Assembly (NCBI RefSeq): GCF_051860665.1
Contig: NZ_JBHYDM010000004.1
Span: 186,001-250,000, forward strand
DNA length: 64,000 nt
From: Falsiroseomonas sp051860665
Lineage (GTDB): Bacteria; Pseudomonadota; Alphaproteobacteria; Acetobacterales; Acetobacteraceae
Reading direction: 5' to 3'
A program made the position numbers and the translations under genes. Shown one piece after another: positions 48,881 through 56,724 of the stretch. The notes beneath the pieces were generated by a model. It was given only the letters and a program-made list of their open reading frames with translations. It searched no databases and was not told where the DNA came from. The first letter of the stretch is position 1. Each line of letters starts with the position of its first letter.

Positions 48881-49924
48881 TCAGCCGAAGATATCGGCCG
48901 GGCTGTCGCGGCGCAGGCTCTCGCCCAGCTCACGGCCCATCGCCGCGGCATCGGCCGGCGCGCCCCAGAGCTTGCGCTTCAGCAGGAAGGAGCCATCGGC
49001 GCGGGCCACTAGGCCCGTCAGCTGCAGCGAACCATCCGGCCGGAATTGCGCATGGCCGCCGATCGGCGTGCGGCAGGACCCGTCGAGCGAGCCCAGCAGG
49101 GCGCGTTCCGCGGCGGAGACGCAGGCCGCGTTGCGATCCTCGATGGCGGAAAGCAGCTCGCGCAGCTCCACGTCATCGGCCCGGACGGTGACGCCGACGA
49201 TGCCCTGGCAGGCGGCCGGGACCATTGTTTCCGCATCCAGCACCACGGCGGCCTCATGCGCCATTTCCATGCGCTTGAGGCCGGCGATGGCCAGCAGCGA
49301 GGCCTGCGGCCCGCCCTCGGCCCGCACCTTGGCCAGGCGCATCTGCACATTGCCGCGGATGATCTCCACCCGCAGGTCCGGCCGGGCATGCAGCAGCTGG
49401 CTCTGCCGGCGGATGGAGGCGGTGCCGATCAGCGCGCCCTGCGGCAGGCAGGCATAGGGATCCTCGGATGCCGCGCCGGGGCAGCTGGGCCCGAGCACGA
49501 TGGCGTCGCGCGAATCCTCCCGCTGCAGGGCGCAGGCCAGCACGATGCCGGGCGGCAGCTCCGTCTCCAGGTCCTTCATGCTGTGCACGGCGAAATCGAT
49601 CCGCCCGTCCAGCAGCGCCTCATGGATTTCCTTGGCGAAGAGGCCCTTGCCGCCGATATCGGCCAGCCGCTTGTCCTGCACCTTGTCGCCGGAGGTGGCG
49701 ATGACGCATTCCTCGAAGGCCTTCACCTCCCGCAGCAGCGGGCAGACCTTGGTGATGAGGCCGAGGAAGTGCCGCGTCTGCCACAGCGCCAGCGGCGAGC
49801 CCCGGGTGCCCACCTTCAGCGGCAGGGTCCGGGTGGACTGGCGGTGCTGCGGCGAATGGCCATGGATGGCGCCCCGCCGGCGCAGCGCCTCGGCGGCGGT
49901 GGAGTCGTTTGCGTTCAGCAGCAT
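48881..49924 (-). CDS. hemC: hydroxymethylbilane synthase (porphobilinogen deaminase)
   Basis: A 347-residue tetrapyrrole enzyme joining four porphobilinogens. KVGTRGSPLALWQTRHF starts the core; the dipyrromethane-binding Cys is in GSLDGSCRTPIGGHA. The catalytic Asp segment FAVHSMKDLETELPPGI is present. The first ~35 residues before the conserved core are extra, so a later start is possible; ATG 49924 used. It follows bchP by 2 bp, at the end of the aerR-ppsR-bchG-bchP run, which supplies early tetrapyrrole flux. Confidence 0.95.
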   Translation of the reverse strand: MLLNANDSTAAEALRRRGAIHGHSPQHRQSTRTLPLKVGTRGSPLALWQTRHFLGLITKVCPLLREVKAFEECVIATSGDKVQDKRLADIGGKGLFAKEIHEALLDGRIDFAVHSMKDLETELPPGIVLACALQREDSRDAIVLGPSCPGAASEDPYACLPQGALIGTASIRRQSQLLHARPDLRVEIIRGNVQMRLAKVRAEGGPQASLLAIAGLKRMEMAHEAAVVLDAETMVPAACQGIVGVTVRADDVELRELLSAIEDRNAACVSAAERALLGSLDGSCRTPIGGHAQFRPDGSLQLTGLVARADGSFLLKRKLWGAPADAAAMGRELGESLRRDSPADIFG

Positions 49925-49926
49925 GC

Positions 49927-51159
49927 TCAGGCGTCTCCACGCGAGGTCGAGGCGGTCCGGTCCAGGCGTGGCCCCGCGAGGCCCAGAAGATGCGCCATGT
50001 CCTTGAAGAATATCTTGATGTGCGTCAAAGGATCCCGCCGGACGAGTTCCTTGTTCATATAGGCCTCCCAGGTCAGGCGCTGGACGTCCTTGTCCTGGCA
50101 GATCGCGACGAACTTCTCGCGGCGCTTGTCCGAGGAATACCAGAAATACTGCATGATCCCGAGGATCAGGAAGACGCGGCCATGCGCCTTCATGAAACGC
50201 TTTCGGGCGGTTGCCAGCGCCGATGCGCGGCCGGTGGCGCAGAACTCGGCGGCCGCATCGGCGGCCAGGCGGCCACACAGCATGGCGTAGTAGATGCCCT
50301 CGCCGGAGGAGGGTGCGACGACGCCCGCGGCATCGCCCGCCAGCACCACGTCCCGCCCATTGTCCCAGCGCTTCAGCGGCTTCAGCGGAATCGGCGCGCC
50401 CTCGCGCCGGATGGTGCGCACCTTGTCGAGCCCGGTCGAGGCCCGCAGCTCCCCCACCGAGCCGCGCAGGGAAAAGCCCTTCTGCGCCGAGCCGGTGCCG
50501 ATCGAGACCTTGTCGCCATGCGGGAAGATCCAGGCGTAGAAATCCGGCGAGAGCTTGCCCTGGTAGAAGACGTCGCAGCGCTTCGCATCGTATTTCGGCG
50601 CTTCATCCGTCGGCGCCGCGACGATCTCGTGATAGGCGAAGACGCAGGGGATCTTCTCCGCGCCCTTCACCGACTGCTTGGCGACCGCGCTGCGCGCGCC
50701 ATCGGCGCCGATGACGCAGCGGGCGCGGACGCGCCCTTCGTCGAAGGAGTCCTTCGGCATATAGACGACGACGGCCACGCCATCCGCGTCATGCTCGATC
50801 CGCTCGAAGCTTCCGGTGCGCCGCGTGGCGCCGGATTCGGCGGCGCGAACTCGGAGGAATTCGTCGAAGGATTCGCGCTCCACCATGCCGACGAAGCCGC
50901 CATCGATCGGCATGTCGACCTCGCGGTCCGAGGGGGCGATCATCCGCGCGGCATTGACGCGCGCCACCAGCAGATGCGCCGGGATGTCGAAGTCGCGGAT
51001 CAGCCGGGGCGGAATGGCGCCGCCGCAGGGCTTGATGCGCCCCGCCTTGTCCAGCAGCAGCACGCTGCGGCCCTGCCGCGCCAGGTCATGCGCCGCGGTG
51101 GCGCCCGCCGGGCCGCCGCCGACGACGACGACGTCGAATTCCTCCATGCCCTGGCTCAT
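49927..51159 (-). CDS. bchP: geranylgeranyl diphosphate/bacteriochlorophyllide reductase
   Basis: A 410-residue FAD enzyme reducing the geranylgeranyl tail of bacteriochlorophyll to phytyl. FAD motif FDVVVVGGGPAGATAAHDL, then IKPCGGAIPPRLI, typical of BchP/ChlP, and GDAAGVVAPSSGEGIYYAM later. Overlaps the carrier gene by 4 bp. Start ATG 51159. The final segment is EYMNKELVRRDPLTHIKIFFKDMAHLL-like (AYMNKELVRRDP here). Confidence 0.95.
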   Translation of the reverse strand: MSQGMEEFDVVVVGGGPAGATAAHDLARQGRSVLLLDKAGRIKPCGGAIPPRLIRDFDIPAHLLVARVNAARMIAPSDREVDMPIDGGFVGMVERESFDEFLRVRAAESGATRRTGSFERIEHDADGVAVVVYMPKDSFDEGRVRARCVIGADGARSAVAKQSVKGAEKIPCVFAYHEIVAAPTDEAPKYDAKRCDVFYQGKLSPDFYAWIFPHGDKVSIGTGSAQKGFSLRGSVGELRASTGLDKVRTIRREGAPIPLKPLKRWDNGRDVVLAGDAAGVVAPSSGEGIYYAMLCGRLAADAAAEFCATGRASALATARKRFMKAHGRVFLILGIMQYFWYSSDKRREKFVAICQDKDVQRLTWEAYMNKELVRRDPLTHIKIFFKDMAHLLGLAGPRLDRTASTSRGDA

Positions 51160-52487
51160 GCCCTTTGCCCCCCCATCAGCGGCGGGACGTGGCCCGCGCT
51201 GGCCCTCTGCCCTGGCGCGCGCCCGATGCGCATCGCCAGCATCGCCGCGACGAGGAAGAGCCCCGCATCGGCCAGGAAAACCGTGACGTAGCCACCGGCC
51301 GCGCTGCCGGTCAGCAGCCGGCCGAGATCCAGCACCACCGTGCCGGCCAGGCCGCCAGCGCCGAAGGCGATGGCCTGCGCCGCGCCGAACATCCCCATCC
51401 GCACGCCCTGCCGCCCCTCCACCCCCTGGGAGACGAGTTGCATCATCGCGGCGATGGCCGCGGCGGCGAAGGCGCCATTGGCCAGGCCGAGGACGAAGAA
51501 GCTTTCGCGCAGCGGGAAGTCGGCGCCCGCCATGCCGGCGCCGGCCAGCGCCACCAGCAGCGCAAAGGCCAGGCAGCAGCCGGCCAGGATGCAGCCGCGC
51601 AGCACCGGCACCCGGCCCCCGGCGAGGCTGCCGATGATGGCCGCCAGGATCATCCCCGCCAGCACGCCGCCATGCTGGAGCGAGGACAGCCGCGTGGTCT
51701 CGCCCAGCGACATGCCGAAGACGGTGCCGGCGAAAGGCTCCAGGATCAGGTCCTGGGCGCTATAGGCCAGCATCGAGACGAAGACGAAGATGGTGAAGTG
51801 CCGCGCCACCGGCTCCGCCCAGACTTCCTTCAGGGCCGGGCCGAAGCCAGAGCGCGCGCTGGCCGCGGGGGCCGCCTGGCGCGGGCCCTCGATGCCCGCC
51901 ACGGCGGCCAGGGCCAGCAGGAAGGCGAGGACGGAAACCCCGGCCGAGACGGCGATCAGCCGCGACCCCTCATAGGGATCGAGCAGCCGGCCGGCGATCG
52001 CCGTGGTCAGCACGAAGCCCGCGATCATCATGATCCAGACCAGCGAGGCCGCCGCCGGCCGCCGCGCCGGCGCGACACGCGCGGCGAGCAGCACCAGCAG
52101 CGAGGTGCCGGCCGCGCCGACGCCGATGCCCACCAGCAGGAAGGCGACCACCGCCAGCGCAATGCCGGGGATCAGCGCCGTGCCCATCCACGCCGTCGCC
52201 ACCGCCGCCAGCACGCCACCCGCGCCCAGCACCGCCATGCCGCCGATGATCCAGGGCGTGCGCCGCCCGCCCTGGTCCGAACCATGGCCGAGCCGTGGCC
52301 GCAGCATCTGCACCGCGTAATGCAGCGCCACCAGCAGGCCGGGCAGGGTGGCGGGCAGGGCGTGTTCCACCACCATCACCCGGTTCAGCGCGGCCGTGGT
52401 CAGCACCACCACGGCGCCGAGCGCCGTCTGGACCAGGCCGAGCCGCACGATGCCAAGCCAGCCGAGGGGGGGAAGGGCGCCGTTCAT
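51156..52487 (-). CDS. PucC/Bch2-type MFS carrier of the photosynthesis cluster
   Basis: A 443-residue protein with 12 predicted helices of the BCD (PucC/LhaA/Bch2) family. Opens LGWLGIVRLGLVQTALGAVVV and contains GRRTPWIIGGMAVLG and LGHGSDQGGRRTP near helix 2, as in Bch2. Family members assist light-harvesting complex assembly or pigment delivery. The gene between bchG and bchP is the usual bch2/ORF428 position. Start ATG 52487 overlaps bchG by 4 bp. Confidence 0.92.
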   Translation of the reverse strand: MNGALPPLGWLGIVRLGLVQTALGAVVVLTTAALNRVMVVEHALPATLPGLLVALHYAVQMLRPRLGHGSDQGGRRTPWIIGGMAVLGAGGVLAAVATAWMGTALIPGIALAVVAFLLVGIGVGAAGTSLLVLLAARVAPARRPAAASLVWIMMIAGFVLTTAIAGRLLDPYEGSRLIAVSAGVSVLAFLLALAAVAGIEGPRQAAPAASARSGFGPALKEVWAEPVARHFTIFVFVSMLAYSAQDLILEPFAGTVFGMSLGETTRLSSLQHGGVLAGMILAAIIGSLAGGRVPVLRGCILAGCCLAFALLVALAGAGMAGADFPLRESFFVLGLANGAFAAAAIAAMMQLVSQGVEGRQGVRMGMFGAAQAIAFGAGGLAGTVVLDLGRLLTGSAAGGYVTVFLADAGLFLVAAMLAMRIGRAPGQRASAGHVPPLMGGQRA

Positions 52488-53383
52488 GGGGCGAGCGCCA
52501 CGGCGCTGGCCATCATGCCTGCGACATAGAGGGTGATGCCCGTGCCATTGTACCAGGGCGCCAGGCCGCGCGGATCGCGCAGCAGCTTCCGCATCAAGGC
52601 GAGCTGCGCCAGCAGCGAGGCCGCGACCAGCAGCGCCGCGATCGGCGCCTCCCACCACGCCAGCAACGCCACCACAACCGCCTGCGGCACCGCCATGAAC
52701 AGGCAGGCCACGCGGGCGGCGCGCGGCGCGCCCAGGATGACGGGCAGGGAGCGCAGGCCGAAGCGCGTGTCGCCCTCGATCGACTTGAAGTCGTTCAGCG
52801 TCATGATGCCATGCGCGCCGAGGCCATAGAGCACCGCCACCGCCACCACCCGCGCATCCGGCGCGCCGGCGGCCAGCACCGCCACCGCCGTGACCCAGGG
52901 CAGCGTTTCGTAGGACAGGCCGCAGGCGAGGTTGCCCCACCAGCCATTCTGCTTCAGCCGCAGCGGCGGCGCCGAATAGATCCAGGCCATCACCACCGCC
53001 AGCACCGTGGCAGCAAAGCCCCAGGGGCCGAGCGCCGCGCCGATGGCCAGCGAGGCCAGCGTCCAGAGGATGGCGACGTAAAGGCCCCACATCCCGGGAA
53101 TGCGGCCCGAGGGAATCGGCCGGTTCGGCTCGTTGATCGCGTCCACGTGGCGATCGAACCAGTCATTCACCGCCTGGCTCATGCCGCAGACCATGGGGCC
53201 CGTGAGCAGGACGCCGAGCGCGATGAGGGGAAAATTCTCCAGCACATTGGAGCCGGAGGCCGCGACGCCGCAGCCGAAGGCCCACATCGGCGGAAACCAG
53301 GTGACCGGCTTCAACAGCTCCAGCACGGCCGCCGGCTGCAGCCGCGGTGCGGGAAGGTCGATGCTGGTCGCCGGATGGGTCAT
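52484..53383 (-). CDS. bchG: bacteriochlorophyll a synthase
   Basis: A 299-residue UbiA prenyltransferase that attaches the prenyl tail to bacteriochlorophyllide. Asp-rich motif NDWFDRHVDAINEPNRPIPSG begins the first site (about residues 92-110); the second is in LNDFKSIEGDTRFGLRSLPV. Nine-helix membrane protein. Start ATG 53383, 3 bp after the ppsR stop. Strongly coupled with the following carrier. Confidence 0.95.
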   Translation of the reverse strand: MTHPATSIDLPAPRLQPAAVLELLKPVTWFPPMWAFGCGVAASGSNVLENFPLIALGVLLTGPMVCGMSQAVNDWFDRHVDAINEPNRPIPSGRIPGMWGLYVAILWTLASLAIGAALGPWGFAATVLAVVMAWIYSAPPLRLKQNGWWGNLACGLSYETLPWVTAVAVLAAGAPDARVVAVAVLYGLGAHGIMTLNDFKSIEGDTRFGLRSLPVILGAPRAARVACLFMAVPQAVVVALLAWWEAPIAALLVAASLLAQLALMRKLLRDPRGLAPWYNGTGITLYVAGMMASAVALAP

Positions 53384-53386
53384 GCC

Positions 53387-54802
53387 TCAGCCCTGCTGGT
53401 CATCGAGATCACCGAGGCCATAGCGCCGCAGTTTCACGTACAAGCTCTGCCGGCTCAGCCCGAGCATCTCGGCGGCCGAGGCGCGGTTGTCACCGGTGAG
53501 CTCCAGCGCCGCCTCGATGCACAGGCGTTCGATGGCATCGGTCGCCTCCCGCACCAGGTCCTTCAGCGGCACGCGGCCGATGAGTTCGGTGAGCTGTTCC
53601 ACGGAGCGGGTGGCGCCTTCGGCGGCGCGCACCGCGGGGCGGGACCGCGCGCCGATGTCGCGGATCTGGAAGCCGAAGCAGGACTGGCCGCCATTCATCA
53701 CGGAGACGGCGGAGATCTCCACCTCCACCTGGCCGCCGAGGGCGCCATGCAGCGTGGTGGCATAGAGGCGGACCGCGCCGCGGTTGCGCAGGTTCGACAG
53801 CAGCACCTCGAGCTCCACGCCCTGGCGGCCGATCCAGCGGTCCAGCGGTTCGCCGCGCACCTGCTCCTCGCTGGTCAGCTGCGCCATGTCGAGGAAGGCG
53901 GCGTTCGCCGTCAGAAGATGGGCGCTGGCATCGGTCACCACGAAGCCGTCGGGGGCGACCTCCACCACCTTCAGCAGCTTGGGCTGCGCCTCCGGCAGCG
54001 CGGTGCCCGCCTGGTTCGGCACGGAAAGCCGCACCAGGAACAGCAGCCCCCCTTCCTGCCGGAAGGTGGAGGCGGAGACCAGCACGGGCTCGCCACCCTC
54101 GGCCAGATGGGCGGTGACGTCATCCGCGCGCCCGGCGCTGCGCACATTGGCCAGCAGCGCCTGCACCGCGGCGCGGTCCTCGGGCTCGAAGAGCTCGTTC
54201 AGCGTGCGGCCGGGCATGCGGCGGGCATTGCGGCCGAACAGGCGCTGCGCGGCGGGATTGGCCTCCATGATCCGCTGCTGCTCGGCATCCAGGATCAGCA
54301 CCGGATCCATCGACATCTGGAACAGCAGCCGGTAGCGGGTCTCCGCCTGGCGCAGGCGGGAATAGTCCCGCTCCATGGATTGCTGCACTTCGACCATGCG
54401 CTGCTGCAGCTGCGACAGCGGCCGCAGGTCGCGGCCGAAGACCACGTGCCGGCCGGCGATGCCGAGCGGGGCCACGGAACAGAGCAGGGGGATGGAGGCG
54501 CCGCGGGCCGAGATCTGGTTCACATGCCGCCAGCGCACCGCATCCTTGGCGGGATGGGGGGCGAGCATGGCCTCGATCTTGGGGCGGCTGTCCTTCGCCA
54601 CCGTGTCGATCCAGGACCGGCCGAGCCAGCCTTCCGGGCCGTCGAATTCGCGCGACAGCTCCTCATTGCTGAAGGCGAGGTCACGGATGATGCCGGCCTC
54701 GTCAAGCACGAGGGCGATATCCGCGGCGGCCGCTATCAACCCTGCTGCGGCATCCGCATCCAGTGGGCCGAGCGACGTCCTGGGGGTAGCGAACGATTTC
54801 AC
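53387..54802 (-). CDS. ppsR: PpsR/CrtJ-type photosynthesis repressor
   Basis: A 471-residue redox- and light-responsive repressor. PAS domains are visible at about residues 20-130, 150-265 and 270-385 (DIALVLDEAGIIRD, DPVLILDAEQQRIMEAN, VVEVAPDGFVVTDAS). A Fis-type helix-turn-helix ends the protein (AASAAEMLGLSRQSLYVKLRRYG-like, ELTGDNRASAAEMLGLSR here). The Cys in IERLCIEAALEL (C428) corresponds to the redox Cys 424 of the Rhodobacter protein; the second Cys between PAS domains is not obvious. Start GTG 54802. Confidence 0.95.
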   Translation of the reverse strand: MKSFATPRTSLGPLDADAAAGLIAAAADIALVLDEAGIIRDLAFSNEELSREFDGPEGWLGRSWIDTVAKDSRPKIEAMLAPHPAKDAVRWRHVNQISARGASIPLLCSVAPLGIAGRHVVFGRDLRPLSQLQQRMVEVQQSMERDYSRLRQAETRYRLLFQMSMDPVLILDAEQQRIMEANPAAQRLFGRNARRMPGRTLNELFEPEDRAAVQALLANVRSAGRADDVTAHLAEGGEPVLVSASTFRQEGGLLFLVRLSVPNQAGTALPEAQPKLLKVVEVAPDGFVVTDASAHLLTANAAFLDMAQLTSEEQVRGEPLDRWIGRQGVELEVLLSNLRNRGAVRLYATTLHGALGGQVEVEISAVSVMNGGQSCFGFQIRDIGARSRPAVRAAEGATRSVEQLTELIGRVPLKDLVREATDAIERLCIEAALELTGDNRASAAEMLGLSRQSLYVKLRRYGLGDLDDQQG

Positions 54803-54897
54803 GAAAAGCTGCGTCCTTCATCCCAAGGGTCCCCTCCCCAGCCGAGCCTCCTGATCGCCTTAAGCCAGTCATTCAATTCCGCCGGGGCGCGCCCCGA

Positions 54898-55872
54898 CTA
54901 CGCCTCCCGCACCAGCAGCGCCAGCAGCGTTTCGGCCTTCAAGGCCGCCTGCTGGCCATCGGCCGCCGTGGCATCCGCGCCGACCAGCGCGGCCAGCTCC
55001 GGCCGATCGATGAACACCCGTCCGCCGACGAGCACCCCGATCTGTGGATTGCGCGAGGCACGCCGCACTTCGCGAATGGCGGTGGCCAGCACCTCCAGCC
55101 GATCCTCGCAGGCCAGCGAGAAGCCGACCGCCGCGAACCACTGCCTCCGCACCACCGCCGCCAGCTCCTTCACCGTGGTGCCGGTGCCGGAAGCCACTTC
55201 CCAGCCCTGGCGGCGAAAGAACTCGCCCACCATCAGCAGGCCGAAGCTGTGCTGTTCACCCGGCACCGGGGCCAGCAGCACCCGGCGATCCACGGCCGCC
55301 CGGCCGAGTCGCGGCTGGAAGGCGGGGCTGTTCTCCAGCACCACCTGCTGCAGGCAGCACAGGCCGATGGTCACCGCCGTGAAGTCGCAGCGGTCCTGTT
55401 CCCACATCTCGCCGAGACGCCGGGCCACCGGGGCCAGCAGATAGAGGTAGATGCGGTCGAGCGGCATGCCGCGGGCGGTCAGGCCGCCGACATAGGCGAG
55501 CGCGCCGCCGAGGTCGCCCTGCATGGCCAGGCCGGCGACCACCGAGATATCCTCGGAACGCGGCATGCTGGTGCCGGGGCTGTCGATATAGGCGGGGCTG
55601 GTGGCCTCACGCCGCGACAGGACGAGGCGCGGGATCACCTCGGTCTCAAGCGTCCGGGCCAGCAGCGCAACGCGTCGGCGCTCCGCGCTGGCGGGCCTGG
55701 CCTTGGCCAGGGGAGGTGCGCGAGGGCTGGCCGGCGGGGCGCGGCGATCCGCGCGGTCCGCGTTGCCGGGGCTCTCGTGGCCATGGCCGGGGCGCGGGCC
55801 ATGCCCTGCCTCCTGTACCTGGCCGGCGATCTCCGCCGTGTGTTGTGCTGCCATCATTGGCTTCGCGGACAT
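54898..55872 (-). CDS. AerR/PpaA-type B12-binding antirepressor
   Basis: A 324-residue protein with a SCHIC/cobalamin-binding domain in the C-terminal 200 residues. GLAMQGDLGGALAYVGGL and LYLLAPVARRLGEMWEQDRCDFTAVTIGLCCLQQV resemble the helical cap, and VLLAPVPGEQHSFGLLMVGEFFRR the B12-facing loop (His in QHSFG). AerR binds PpsR/CrtJ and controls DNA binding in a light-dependent, B12-dependent way. A His/Gly-rich N-terminal stretch is variable. Start ATG 55872 follows GGAGGGGGCG. It precedes ppsR on the same strand. Confidence 0.9.
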   Translation of the reverse strand: MSAKPMMAAQHTAEIAGQVQEAGHGPRPGHGHESPGNADRADRRAPPASPRAPPLAKARPASAERRRVALLARTLETEVIPRLVLSRREATSPAYIDSPGTSMPRSEDISVVAGLAMQGDLGGALAYVGGLTARGMPLDRIYLYLLAPVARRLGEMWEQDRCDFTAVTIGLCCLQQVVLENSPAFQPRLGRAAVDRRVLLAPVPGEQHSFGLLMVGEFFRRQGWEVASGTGTTVKELAAVVRRQWFAAVGFSLACEDRLEVLATAIREVRRASRNPQIGVLVGGRVFIDRPELAALVGADATAADGQQAALKAETLLALLVREA

Positions 55873-55914
55873 CGCCCCCTCCGGTCGTTCTAGTTGAGTG
55901 CCGACGGCGGTCCG

Positions 55915-55948
55915 TGTCAACCGTGATTTACGTCAATCATGCTTGACA
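55915..55948. promoter_or_regulatory. two overlapping PpsR/CrtJ-like sites between aerR and bchF
   Basis: TGT-N12-ACG at 55915-55932 (TGTCA...TTACG) and CGT-N12-ACA at 55931-55948 (CGTCA...TGACA), each one base from the TGT-N12-ACA consensus. They lie between the divergent aerR and bchF units, close to the aerR start. Likely control both directions. Confidence 0.6.
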
Positions 55949-56005
55949 CTACCGACGCCAGGCCTTTAGCCTCCCTGAACAAGCACGGTGTGGGGAGAGA
56001 AAACG

Positions 56006-56122
56006 ATGCGCAGAAAAGAGGCCGATGCGGCCTGCGAGCGCGGTTTTCTTTCTGAACTCCCCCAACGCAGGCGACCGGCCAGGGGCCACGGCAGCCTGAG
56101 CGGGACAGCGGACCGCCTTTGA
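56006..56122 (+). CDS. possible 38-residue leader peptide upstream of bchF
   Basis: A short frame beginning ATG 56006 and ending TGA 56120-56122. GGGGAGAG lies 6-7 bases upstream, a good ribosome site. The peptide starts MRRKEADAACERG and is basic. No known family. It ends 17 bp before the bchF start; coupled or regulatory translation is possible. Coding evidence is weak. Confidence 0.3.
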   Translation: MRRKEADAACERGFLSELPQRRRPARGHGSLSGTADRL

Positions 56123-56130
56123 CGGAGGGT

Positions 56131-56148
56131 TGTCAAGTCATGCTTACA
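56131..56148. promoter_or_regulatory. perfect TGT-N12-ACA site across the bchF start codon
   Basis: TGTCAAGTCATGCTTACA fits the PpsR/CrtJ consensus exactly; the ATG of bchF (56140) lies inside it. A repressor bound here would block initiation or early elongation rather than the -10/-35 region. Confidence 0.6.
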
Positions 56149-56724
56149 ACGAACGGTTTGTCCGGATTGCTTGACGCTCTGGACGCCTCTCCCTGGGGGG
56201 CCACATCGGGCCGCGCGGCCCGCCACAACCGGGAGGCGCAGCAGCGTCGCCGCCCTCTCTATACGCCCGAGGAGCGCAGCCGGCGGGACAGCACGCCCTG
56301 GACCCTGGTGCAGGGGGTGCTGGCGCCGATCCAGTTCGCGGTCTTCCTTGTCAGCCTCGGCCTGGTGCTGAATTTTCTTGCGACCGGCAATGGCCTGGCC
56401 ACCGCCACCGCCTCCGTCGTGGTGAAGACCGCGCTGCTCTACACCATCATGGTGACCGGTTGCGTCTGGGAGAAGGTGGTCTTCGGCCGCTGGCTCTTCG
56501 CCCCCGCCTTCTTCTGGGAAGACGTCTTCAGCATGCTCGTGCTGGCGCTGCACAGCGCCTATCTGCTGGCCGTCTTCACCGGCTTCGGCGATGGCCAGGG
56601 CCAGATGCTGCTGGCACTCGCCGCCTATGCCGCCTATCTGGTCAACGCGGCGCAGTTCGTGCTGAAGCTCCGCGCGGCACGGATGGATGAGGCCCGCGCC
56701 GATGCGGGCGGCATCGCGGCATGA
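56140..56724 (+). CDS. bchF: 3-vinyl bacteriochlorophyllide hydratase
   Basis: A 194-residue membrane enzyme hydrating the C3 vinyl group of bacteriochlorophyllide or chlorophyllide. A basic, soluble N-terminus (RRRPLYTPEERSRRDSTPW) precedes about four helices, with the family blocks VQGVLAPIQFAVFLVSLGLV, VWEKVVFGRWLFAPAFFWEDVFS and LAAYAAYLVNAAQFVLKLR read in parts. Start ATG 56140 follows GGAGGG; TTG 56119 is an alternative. It overlaps bchN by 4 bp and heads the rightward pigment operon. Confidence 0.94.
   Translation: MLTTNGLSGLLDALDASPWGATSGRAARHNREAQQRRRPLYTPEERSRRDSTPWTLVQGVLAPIQFAVFLVSLGLVLNFLATGNGLATATASVVVKTALLYTIMVTGCVWEKVVFGRWLFAPAFFWEDVFSMLVLALHSAYLLAVFTGFGDGQGQMLLALAAYAAYLVNAAQFVLKLRAARMDEARADAGGIAA

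Noticed and set aside
52295..55444. A 1049-residue open frame antisense to the carrier, bchG, ppsR and aerR genes
   Set aside because: It is His/Gln/Arg-rich, has no domain, and the opposite strand has well-conserved photosynthesis genes; it is a by-product of GC-rich codon use.
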